This document shows, in pieces, positions 55,430 through 64,000 of a stretch of 64,000 nt of DNA. This stretch comes from Dendrocalamus latiflorus. Its lineage: Eukaryota > Streptophyta > Magnoliopsida > Poales > Poaceae. Made by a program: the position numbers and the translations under genes. The stretch's first letter is position 1. Each line of letters begins with the position of its first letter. Under the pieces are notes generated by a model that was not told where the DNA came from, searched no databases, and saw nothing but the letters and a program-made list of their open reading frames with translations. Location: positions 20,037,683-20,101,682 of the forward strand of contig CM029669.1 in assembly GCA_017311315.1 (NCBI GenBank), read 5' to 3'.

Positions 55430-57170
55430 CGCCAACGTGGCGTGTCGCCGGGAGAGCGGGCCCCACCTGCATCCACACAAGGGGTCCGCGTCAGCAGCAC
55501 CATGCTGACGTGGTGGGCCAGGGGGGATAGAGATTGATAGTAGGAAGTGATGGATACAGCAGTGACCAAGGAGAGGTCATCGACTCATCTTTTTTGTTGT
55601 TAATTTCCTCGCTGTTTTTTAAGACTTTTTAATCGTCAAATTTTAGTTTGTAGGGTTGGGGTTTTACAGTCCCCGATAATGACGAAGAAGACTTTAACCA
55701 TGCGTGTTGTGGTTAATTACAGATAAAAACATGGTAAAAAATTCTCTCTGGGAGTCATGGAACTCCTTTTCTTTTAGAATTGTCTTTACATTTGCTAAAA
55801 ATACAAACTTGGCGTTACATAATTCCAATTTGCAAATGCTGTTGCATCCTGTACTTGTTGGTTCCTGGAATATGAACTGGCAGCCATGCATGGATATTTG
55901 GATTGGGGGTACGAGTAATAACATTGCATGGCTCATTTCATCATTTCAATGGATGACCGATTTGATTGATTGGATGATATTAACCTATCAAATCACTGCT
56001 GTCTTGATCGATTAGGTGGCTAAAACTCCATTCAGTACAGGCAAGCTGGGACCGGAGTTGTACTGCTAATCACTTGGCATTGGTTTGGCTCGATTGGATG
56101 AGCAACTGTTCTATCCTACAACTCCGACAATTGAAAAATAAAACGCCTGAAAGTTGGCTGTGCCCTCAAATTTTGTTTGGCCGAATTACGTAACATCTGC
56201 TCAAATCATCCTAACATAGGATTCGTTTTGTTTAACCCAGTACATTAATTGCAATGAAATAAATAAGATGCTGATAGATTGGATTTACGCACCGCTCATT
56301 TCGGCTTAGAGTTTCTGACTTCTAACTTATTTTTTTACTATTCATAATTTCACCTTTTTTCTAAACTTTTAGCTTTTTGTGAGTTTTTTGCCGGTTCTTT
56401 TTTTGCCGTATTCGTTTGCGTTGTCCGTAATGAGCTAACATATTTTTTTATTTTTTTAAATTTAATTATGCCAAATAAGCCACTTTCAGTTACAATATAA
56501 TTTCAACCAACTACAATACAATTTCAACCATAAACCACTATTTTTTTAGTCCAACTGAGCCGGCCAGAATCCTCGTCCATGTATACATCTGGGCGTTCGT
56601 CTAAGTTCTGTCGGTTGCATGGACAGCGAGCGCAAGCTGCATGCAGATTGGAATGGAACAATCCGCGGCCGGTCGCTCTCAGGAATCATCTCCATTAACT
56701 GAAACCAACCGGAAACATGGTACAAAGGACGCAAAAGGCATTGACGTGTTGCACCAGGTAGATTCTGTTGCATCTGAAGCCCAAAATCTGTGGCCGAACC
56801 TAGGCCACGGTCCACGCGGTGAGTGCCTGCGCCTGCATGGCAAGTGTGCAACCGTCTCCTTGGTCGACCAGACACGCCATTCCGGTGAAGTCACGATGAA
56901 AATAAAAAATAGACTCAAAACTTCAAAAAGACTATACTAAATTAACACAAATATAGTATTTTGCTTTTGTATAATTCAAATTCATATATGAATAGAAGAG
57001 AAACAAAGTAAAAAAAGAGATAAATGCAATGAAAGTGCCTCAGTAATAGAAATCGTATCCTGAAAATATAAAAGTAAGCTTCAGTGAGTAGAGATCAGTC
57101 ATTTACGTATAAAATAGCAAAATTAGTGATACGATAACTAATTATAAATAATCATGAGGATTCAAGAAAA
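55430..57170. other. Intergenic DNA with one dispersed repeat copy
   Basis: The 3' region of the gene at 55.0 kb should lie in the first few hundred bases. 56293-56565 is copy c of dispersed family 1. 56.57-56.93 kb is a GC-richer patch with open frames on both strands that I cannot assign. Confidence 0.5.
56293..56565 (+). mobile_element. Dispersed MITE-like repeat, family 1 copy c
   Basis: The edges GCTCATTTCGGCTTAG and AGTCCAACTGAGC are roughly inverted. The interior has the family core TTTTTTGCCGGTTCTTTTTT, GTTTGCGTTGTCCGTAATGA and AAATTTAATTATGCC. Confidence 0.75.
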
Positions 57171-58253
57171 ACAAAATATACCACTAATGCGCAAACTCAA
57201 ATCACAAGGCAAATTCATTTTGCAAGATTTCATGTCTTGGAATCGTCTTATGACTTTATCATCATCAATGCTTATAAATATCTCTCACTCGGTGTAGCAC
57301 ACCATCAAATCATTAATCCACTCATCGGTTACCTTGTTGCGTAAATTTATTTTGATAATATTCATTGCCGAATATATTCTCTCCACAGAAGCCATTGAGA
57401 CTGGGCGGATCAACGTCAACTTGATGAGGAGATATACCATGGGAAAGTTCTATCTTTTTTGGTTTCGACCATCATTTGAACAAGTTTTGAAATATCACGA
57501 CATCTATGAAATCTATCACTTCTAATATTGGGACTGAAGGTTTGAAGCTGACTCATTAACAAGAACCGCTCAACTACCGTGAAATCATCAGCATAAACCT
57601 CGGTAAGTCTAACAAGTTTATTAGCATCAAACTTAGAAAAGGAGTCCTTTAGATAAAGACAAGACACGTATACCAATAACTCTGATGAAACTTCATGGCA
57701 TTTATAGTTGCATCAAGAGCAGCATTGAAAATATCAACTTTGTAATAATGATATTGAGTCACTGTATGCTTCCGACGTACAAATTTACCCATAACTCCAA
57801 TGGTACCATCCATGTTTAGCACATAAATCCCATGTGCCTCACAAAAGCTCTTAACTTGGTCAAACAATGACTCCCACCCATTGTCCCTCATATCTTGCAA
57901 ATGATCTTTCACATCTTGTATCAAGCATACAGCTTCGACAATGTATTGATGCTTCCTTTGCCATCAAATGTCCTTGAAAAGGCATGCCCAATTGCTCAAA
58001 TTGGGCCATTCAACAAATATGACATCGTCACTTGATATCTAATTTTATTGGTGGAATCTTCTATTGGCATGCGATGCACCAGATCAACAATAATGTCATT
58101 ATAATTTAATTCTAGTCGAAGCCTCTTTGGTTGAGTTGCGCTCTCATTGGTTAGAAAAGTAGTACTAGAATTGCTTGTTAAATAGTTACACAAAGTTTGT
58201 TTCTCCATTATTGTCAATCCATCAACAAAATATGACACATCAATTCTAATCAA
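57170..58253 (-). pseudogene. hAT-type transposase pseudogene (TTF/ZMYM1-like), internally deleted
   Basis: On the minus strand three pieces of one protein family occur in order. An N-terminal part (57996-58253: LNYNDIIVDLVHRMPIED, then IRYQVTMSYLLNGPI) comes first. A part after the DUF4371/RNase-H region (57649-57924: HLQDMRDNGWESLFDQVKSF, then VTQYHYYKVDIF) follows. Last is the C-terminal dimerisation region (57170-57676: FSKFDANKLVRLTEVYADDF, RPVSMASVERIYSAMNIIK, VTDEWINDLMVCY). The catalytic middle is missing and several frameshifts and stops separate the pieces. Such proteins descend from hAT transposases and are abundant in grasses. This copy is dead. No matching inverted ends were identified. 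Confidence 0.82.
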
Positions 58254-58851
58254 AATACATAAATCATAATTTTTATGTTAATATCTAAGAATTTAAGTTG
58301 ATCAATGATATATATAATTTCTAAAATTGTAGGAATAAATAGATAAACTAAGTACATATAGTATTTTTACCTAGCTAGCTACAATAAATGGTCAACATAA
58401 AGAATTTTACCTTTAGAACTCTCCTCACTGCCTCACTCGCTTTGTTAGAGTGTCGGTCACTCCTCGTCCTCCTCGCCGCTAGCTTTAGCTTCCCCAACCC
58501 AATCCCACTGCCGATCACTCTTGCTCGACCCCACCTCCACAACTAGCTGGTGGCCACCGAGCTTCCCTTCCTTGGCTCTCGGCTGCTCCACCTAGTTCCC
58601 CGTCTCCCCAGCCCAGCTGCCTCAGCTCCTTGCCAGCCCACCACCACACCTCCCAGACCCAGCTGCCAAATTTGCTCGAGCTACCTCCACTGCTCCCCGC
58701 CTCCGCAGCCAACCAGCAGCCATTGAGCTTCCCCCCTTGGCACTCGACTGCTCCACTTGGTGATGAGGATTGAACAAATTCCTAAATACGATTTTAATAT
58801 ATAATTAAGTCCAATAGACCCCCATGGTCATAATATATAATTAAGTCCAAT
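58254..58851. other. Spacer with a GC-rich patch
   Basis: 58.43-58.75 kb is GC-rich with CTCCACC/CAGCTGCC words and an open minus-strand frame of low-complexity glycine/serine composition. It may be a leader or first exon of a host fragment next to the hAT pseudogene, but nothing is recognisable. ATATATAATTAAGTCCAATAG is repeated at 58.80 and 58.83 kb. Confidence 0.35.
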
Positions 58852-59388
58852 AGCGGAACTACTGCAGCCTGCGGTAGTTCCGGCGTTAAAATCGCCGATA
58901 CTTCCGATCTGCGAAATCTCAAATTGCATCCAGAGGGTGCTTTCTGGAAAAAAGGCTCCGCTCTGTTTCCGGAGCTTCCGGTCGCCGGTAGTACCGATTT
59001 TGCTTGCGGAACTACCGCTCATCCAGACAGAGCACAGTTTTGGTTTTAAAACAGATTTTTAATGAAAGCATGCTCCTAGTTTGATCCAAATAACACATAA
59101 ATTTTTGCTATCAAGCTACTTGACATGATCACTCTTTATGGTACGATTATCTAGCCTATAATTCGGTCTTCCACCTTTTCTCCTTAAGACCGATAAAAAA
59201 TAAAAAGGGATCCTATTCTAAGTATACCTTTGCCTTGAGCCATTTTGATCTTCACATTCATACTTTGGCTTGCATCTTGTCAACCACTTATGGACTTAAC
59301 CTTTACATACTCATTAAACACGTTAGTCCCATATTCACATAAATTCATTAATTACCAAAACCATTTTTAGGGGCCTAGATGCTTTCAG
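58852..59388 (-). mobile_element. SIRE/Maximus-like LTR fragment, minus orientation
   Basis: It contains AGCGGAACTACTGCAGCC, GTAGTTCCGGCG and CGGAACTACCGCTC words and ends at 59388 with TCATTAATTACCAAAACC, then GGGGCCTAGATGCTTTCA. The complement of that end, TGAAAGCATCTAGGCCCC, is the usual LTR start of this group (recall). It abuts a Gypsy fragment directly. Confidence 0.6.
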
Positions 59389-59391
59389 TTC

Positions 59392-59965
59392 CCAAGTCAA
59401 AATTAAAGCCTGTGAAATATGCCTTTCATGGTATAGTCCCAGGATCTACTGCTAAACTGATAGGACAAGTTTTCCTACCGCTTATGTTCAAAAGTCTAGA
59501 TAACTTCTGAACATAAAAGAATCTCATTTAATATTGTAGACTTTGAGACCACATACAATGGGATTCTTGGTCAATCGGCATTGGCTAAATTCCTAATAGC
59601 CATGCATTACGGCTATTAGAGTCTTGAGATACCAGGACCAAAATGGGTCATAATGGTTCGAGGGGATAGGAAGATGGCATATGCATATGATCGTAAATCC
59701 CTAGAACTGGTTGATGAACTTCCGACCAGAAATGCTAACACGCTGTCTATGCAGGCCAAGCACTCAAGAGCAAAGGTAGCCCCAAAAGTCCAAAACCCTC
59801 TAACCAGACAAGGAGGTTCCACTTGACAAGGACAATTCTTTGAAAAATGTCAAAGTGTTGTTTAGACTCAAAAATGCTAGTGCCACATTCCAAAAGATAA
59901 TGGTCGGGCCAGGACTTGACCCCAAATAGGAAGAGTCACTCGTTTCCTAATTTTTAGGGCAACAT
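59392..59965 (+). pseudogene. Gypsy-type pol fragment (protease to reverse-transcriptase linker)
   Basis: Across frame shifts the codons read FHGIVPGSTAKLIGQVFLPL, TTYNGILGQSALAKF, then PGPKWVIMVRGDRKMAYAYD and, near 59.91 kb, VGPGLDPK followed by a stop and EESLVS. This is the region between protease and reverse transcriptase of Tat/RIRE2-type Gypsy elements. The preceding gag and following reverse transcriptase are missing. It is inactive. Confidence 0.8.
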
Positions 59966-62072
59966 CCTAATTTTTTGTTTTGCCAATACACATAGCTGCC
60001 ATATCATCAAAATAAAGCTTATGCGTCTAAAACTATTAACACGTGGATATTACGCCATCTAAAACTAGAGTAGTTTAGGGTAAGAGAGAGATTTGCTCTA
60101 GTTTGCTTTTCTTTCTTTTTTTTTTTTTGGTTTTGCTTATACACATAGCTATCATATCATTAAAAATAAAGCTTATGTGTCTAAAACCATTGACATGTGG
60201 ACACTACGTCATCTAAAATTAGGGTGATTTAGGACGAATGAGTTATTTTGTCTAGTTTCCATAATCAAAAGTAAACAATTTTGTTGTAGAGATTGCAAAT
60301 CAGACTCGAGGTATAAGTTGTAAAATCAAAAGTTGACTCCACCGGGTCGATGAGAAGTTCGTCGCCGACGTCCTCTCCAGCCACCCCTTCGGCCCCGCCT
60401 ACCACCCCATCGTCAAGCGCATCTGTGGCTTGGTCTCCACTCTCCATCACCGAGTAGCGAGTTGCTTCTTCCTTCTTGGAGAACAGAACTGAAGATTGAG
60501 TTTACCACAAAAGATTACATTCTTCATGCACGCCAGTTCTTTTTTTATTTATGCAAGGTCCCAAGTGATAGCGGTCCACTTCTTGAGCATTTTCTGAGTG
60601 AATGGGCACGGGTTTGGAATTTTGGGCTTGGGCTGGGTTCACGCATGGATCGAGCTGGGGAGCCTGGTGTTGGGCTGAACTTGGGTTTATCAGGCAGTCA
60701 AGCTTGAGCTAAGGATCGATTGGGCCGTATTGAGATGGGTCGGGACCTAGGCAACAATGACAGTTTCGATTGGGCCGCGCCGAAGAGAAAGTGCAAGCTG
60801 TACAGCCTAATCGGTTTAAACCCACTTTCCTCACAATTTTTTTTTAAAAAAATAGGCATAAAAAATAATTTTGCCATCCTACTAAACAGAGGAATTTGTT
60901 AAATGGTACTCAAGTGTTTTTTATGTTTGTAAGTACTCAATTTTTTTTGTCCATTAAATATTGCTTTGTAATCCACGTTGTGCTTTATGACTTTGACTTT
61001 GCGAGTTTTTCTCTGAGTGAATAATGTGATAAGAGAGTAATCAATTTGTTTAGGGTCATCGGGAGCCGTAACATAAATGAACAAGTAGATTTTTTGTATA
61101 GTTTTGTTTTGTTGTGTTCCTTATAGTTTGTGTTATTCCTCTTTTTTACAAATTGTCACATCATTTTTTACATAATTTATTTTGTGTAAAACTAGTATAT
61201 AATTGATGTAAGAAGGTTGTACAGAAAAGAATACAGAAAAGAATAATCTGTATTAGATCATTTTTCAATATATTACATCGCATGCTAATAACTAATGAGC
61301 AAACTAGTAGACGGAGGTAGGTATGTATCCAACATAAAAAATTGAGTACTCTTTAATCAAATAGTATGAATACTCTTTAATAAAATAATACTCGAATGGG
61401 AGGAGAGGAGTCAAAGTGATTTCACATATTAGATCTAGATCTGAAAACTCAAAATTTAAGTACTATTTAATAAAAAAACACCAAAGTTCTCTCTAGACAC
61501 TACCACAAACAAAACTTGCAAGCAACACCCATTTATGCTCTAAATTGATTGCTGTAAAAGACACACCCACACCCCACCGGTCAGCCATGTGTTGCTAACA
61601 CAGAGAGTCCAAACATAGGTATTACCTCTGGTTATTGCAAATATAAGCCGTCCTTGAAACCGAGCTGGTTTAATTTTTTAGGTTTAATTGTTAACATATA
61701 GAACAATTTTATATATCGGTTATATGAAATTGGCATTACTAATACATCATGAAATGTATTTTCATAATATATACATTCTTAATATTTCTAATAACATAAT
61801 ACGGTAGACATCAACGGTCAAAGTGGTACTTTGAAGACGACATTGTCGTCTAAATATATATTTACAATCAAAGGAGTAATACCTAGATGTCACTTGCTGT
61901 CACCTTAGTAAGTGATAACACGGTATTGACAGCGGATATTTTAACCATGCGTTTGACATAGCCCTACACTTGATGCAGATATTTTAACCATGCAGATATT
62001 TTATCAACTGTAATATGATAAACAAGACGCATTATATCATGGAAAAGCTGTCTACATATACATATATATGGT
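59966..62072. other. Gene-poor AT-rich region
   Basis: A pair of diverged copies of about 150 bp (TTTGCTTATACACATAGCT, then AAAATAAAGCTTATG..GTCTAAAACCATT) lies at 59.97-60.06 and 60.13-60.21 kb. At 60.34-60.46 kb plus-strand codons VDEKFVADVLSSHPFG, then YHPIVKRICGLVS are GC-rich and open for about 40 residues. They could be an exon remnant that I do not recognise. The rest shows nothing. Confidence 0.4.
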
Positions 62073-62346
62073 GGTGATCAAAAGAGCTTCAGTTTCTGAC
62101 TTTTGGCTTATTTTTCACTATTCATAAATTTCGTTTTTTTTCTGAACTTTTGGCTTTTTGTTGAGTTTTTTGCCGGTTCTTTTTTCCCGTATTTGTTTGT
62201 ATTAACGTAATGGGCTAACATATTTTTTATATTTTTAATTTTTTTAAATTTAATTATGCTAAATAAGTCTCTGTCAGCTACAATGTTTTTTCAGCCAGCT
62301 ACAATGCTTTTCAGCCATAAGCCACAAAAAAGCCCAAATGATCACC
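62073..62346 (+). mobile_element. Dispersed MITE-like repeat, family 1 copy d
   Basis: It is the best-preserved copy. The ends GGTGATCA (62073-62080) and TGATCACC (62339-62346) are inverted. The family core TTTTTTGCCGGTTCTTTTTTC is present, followed by AAATTTAATTATGCTAAATA and two CAGCTACAATG words. Confidence 0.8.
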
Positions 62347-62458
62347 CCCTATAAAAAGATAACTTATTATATGAGCTATCTTTATTACCGTCTATAGATA
62401 ATATAAAGAATATTATAGATAGCAACTATCTATCTATACCACTGGACATGTCTTTTAA

Positions 62459-62800
62459 GAGCAAGTTTAATAGTATAGATAGCTGCTACCTCTAATACAT
62501 TTCCATGTCATCAAAAGATAATGATGCAGCTAACTCATACAATAAGCTGGCTATAAGTTGTCTCCACAAGAGCTCTCAATCATTTAATACATACATGGGT
62601 ATTGATAATTTAATACATGTATGGGTATAGCAGTTAGTTCTATTGATACATACATGGATAACGTCTCTTTTCCTGTGCTATAGCCTGACTCTTGCATGGG
62701 AGCCGGCTTGGCTCTCTCTCCTTTTCTCTCCCCTCCACATAGGATTATGCTGATATAGATTCTCTTGTAGCTAGCACAGTTAACCTTATTAAACTTGCTC
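62459..62800. mobile_element. Tourist-type (PIF/Harbinger) MITE, 342 bp
   Basis: It begins GAGCAAGTTTAATAG and ends TATTAAACTTGCTC, inverted with one mismatch, and is flanked by TAA on both sides (62456-62458, 62801-62803). It sits 180 bases before the NF-YC start codon. Confidence 0.88.
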
Positions 62801-62803
62801 TAA

Positions 62804-62981
62804 GTGGTTAGCTCACCACAGCCAGCCTCGTAATCTCGAATTAAACCGGAAAGAGAGACTAATTAATCCCCCACACATCACCCGAGCGAAGCTTTTCTCC
62901 CGTCCCATTCCTCCGCGTCAACGACGGCGACAAGCCATCGAAACCCACTTCTCCCCAATCCTCTCCTCCGAAGCCCTAGCA
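62804..62981 (+). promoter_or_regulatory. Proximal promoter and leader of the NF-YC gene
   Basis: The stretch between the Tourist MITE and the ATG includes a pyrimidine-rich CTTCTCCCCAATCCTCTCCTCC leader in its last 60 bases. No clear TATA box is visible, so initiation may be TATA-less or may use sequence supplied by the MITE. Confidence 0.45.
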
Positions 62982-63551
62982 ATGGAGCCCAAATCCACCA
63001 CCCCTCCGCCGCCGCCCGTCATGGGCGCGCCCATTGTGTATCCGCAGGCCGCCCCGTACCCTCCCCCCGGCGCCGGCGCCTACGCCCACGGGACGCCGCT
63101 CTACGCCCCGCCCCCCGGCGCCGCCCCGGCGCAGCAGCAGCTGCAGATGTTCTGGGCGGAGCAGTACCGCGAGATCGAAGCCACCACCGACTTCAAGAAC
63201 CACAACCTGCCCCTCGCCCGCATCAAGAAGATCATGAAGGCCGACGAGGACGTCCGCATGATCGCCGCCGAGGCGCCTGTAGTCTTCGCGCGCGCGTGCG
63301 AGATGTTCATCCTGGAGCTCACCCACCGCGGGTGGGCGCACGCCGAGGAGAACAAGCGCCGAACGCTCCAGAAGTCCGACATCGCCGCCGCCATCGCGCG
63401 CACCGAGGTCTTCGACTTCCTCGTCGACATCGTGCCGCGCGACGAAGCCAAGGACGCCGAGGCCGCCGCCGCGCTCGCGGGGATCCCCCACCTCGCCGCC
63501 GGCATGCCCTCCACCGACCCCATGGCATACTACTACGTCCAACCGCAGTAA
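62982..63551 (+). CDS. NF-YC (HAP5) subunit of the CCAAT-binding factor, single exon
   Basis: 189 residues from the ATG at 62982 to TAA at 63549-63551. A proline/alanine-rich N-terminus (1-50) with a QQQLQ motif precedes the histone-fold domain (about 56-150): MFWAEQYREIE, then HNLPLARIKKIMKADEDVRM, FARACEMFILELTHR and RRTLQKSDIAAAIARTEVFD. These are the diagnostic NF-YC residues. The short C-terminal tail ends YYYVQPQ. NF-YC pairs with NF-YB through the histone fold and the dimer recruits NF-YA to CCAAT boxes; plant members also pair with CONSTANS-type proteins. Length and motifs are intact and single-exon structure is usual for plant NF-YC genes. Which paralogue it is cannot be decided. Confidence 0.96.
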   Translation: MEPKSTTPPPPPVMGAPIVYPQAAPYPPPGAGAYAHGTPLYAPPPGAAPAQQQLQMFWAEQYREIEATTDFKNHNLPLARIKKIMKADEDVRMIAAEAPVVFARACEMFILELTHRGWAHAEENKRRTLQKSDIAAAIARTEVFDFLVDIVPRDEAKDAEAAAALAGIPHLAAGMPSTDPMAYYYVQPQ

Positions 63552-64000
63552 CATTTTCGTACCGTATAGCTTCAAGTTTAAGCGATTTTAATTAAGTTAA
63601 GAGTGTGATGTTGCTTTAGTGCTGGTATGTTTGTTTGTTGTTGCCGCGTAATAACTAGTATAAGATGTGGTGATCATCTGAGGGGCCTCCTCTCAAGTAT
63701 AAGCGATCCGATTTGAGGATTGGGCGAGGTGGTTGTGATTTGAGGCAGGCTGTATGATGGTGATGATGCATGTCTAACTTGTACCATAATTAATTATCAT
63801 GTGGCCTTCTCTGATAATTGTTGTTCAACTTCATTTGTCGTGGAATGGCTTGTCATGCTGTATTTTAGACTTGCTGGGAAATCCAATATAATGTTTGTGA
63901 TCCCAAAAGAGCTTTGTGTAATTCTGAGCTATTTGTGTACATGTTCAATTGGTATAGTTTGCCTTTGATATATTGTTCGATTATATGGTTGTTTTGTGGT
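63552..64000 (+). other. 3' region of the NF-YC gene
   Basis: AT-rich sequence without coding. TGTATGATGGTGATGATG and CAATATAATGTTTGTG (near 63.88 kb) are the type of U- and A-rich elements found near plant polyadenylation sites, but no canonical AATAAA is present. Confidence 0.5.

Noticed and set aside
54718..55569. 283-codon minus-strand frame opposite the gene at 55.0 kb
   Set aside because: Proline/serine/arginine-rich antisense shadow; the plus frame has ordered motifs, a TATA box and a leader.
60340..60460. About 40 open GC-rich codons (VADVLSSHPFG and onward)
   Set aside because: Possible exon remnant, but there is no recognisable family or splice partners.

Overview
This window is nuclear DNA of a grass. 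The protein genes have spliced plant architecture with GT-AG introns, the coding exons are GC-rich in the monocot manner, and grass-type mobile elements fill the gaps (long-LTR chromovirus, Ale/Retrofit-type Copia, Tourist- and hAT-type MITEs, a Pack-MULE-like element). A panicoid grass is my guess from the style of the sequences; the sequence alone does not fix the species.

Layout. 1-3 kb: an NHL/LEA_2 membrane protein gene (minus strand) and an orphan terminal exon. 3.1-5.1 kb: a wrecked Copia gag-protease-integrase fragment. 7.08 kb: a tRNA-Ile(AAU) gene. 7.5-12.1 kb: a 4.6-kb solo LTR with a perfect 5-bp target duplication. 12.7-14.2 kb: two unrelated broken host-gene fragments side by side (papain-type protease exon 1 and three NDUFAF7 exons). 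15.4 kb: a short LTR on the minus strand. 16.8-19.2 kb: a Pack-MULE-like element with 252-bp inverted ends, sitting inside a (TA)n tract and carrying a PP2C fragment. 19.4-25.5 kb: a complete LTR retrotransposon with no recognisable gag or pol, whose interior holds three different tandem arrays.

27-37.5 kb is the genic core, all on the plus strand: a 13-exon GH36 alkaline alpha-galactosidase / raffinose-synthase-like (SIP) gene with a one-base frameshift in exon 12, then a 7-exon COX15 (heme A synthase) gene. Between them lies a PIF/Harbinger-like element with a hAT-type element nested in it. 38.6-44.0 kb is a young, complete Copia element with a nested hAT MITE.

44-62.8 kb is repeat-rich: a perfect foldback MITE with a 9-bp duplication, decayed SIRE-like LTRs, a hAT transposase pseudogene, a Gypsy pol fragment and several MITE families. 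Within it lies one small plausible gene, a 135-residue protein of unknown function at 55.0 kb. The window ends with an intron-less NF-YC (CCAAT-box factor) gene at 63 kb.

The host genes are functionally unrelated to each other (membrane/stress-type protein, galactoside metabolism, mitochondrial heme A synthesis, transcription) and show no cluster logic. The most unusual material is the array-bearing non-autonomous LTR element and the TA-embedded Pack-MULE-like element.
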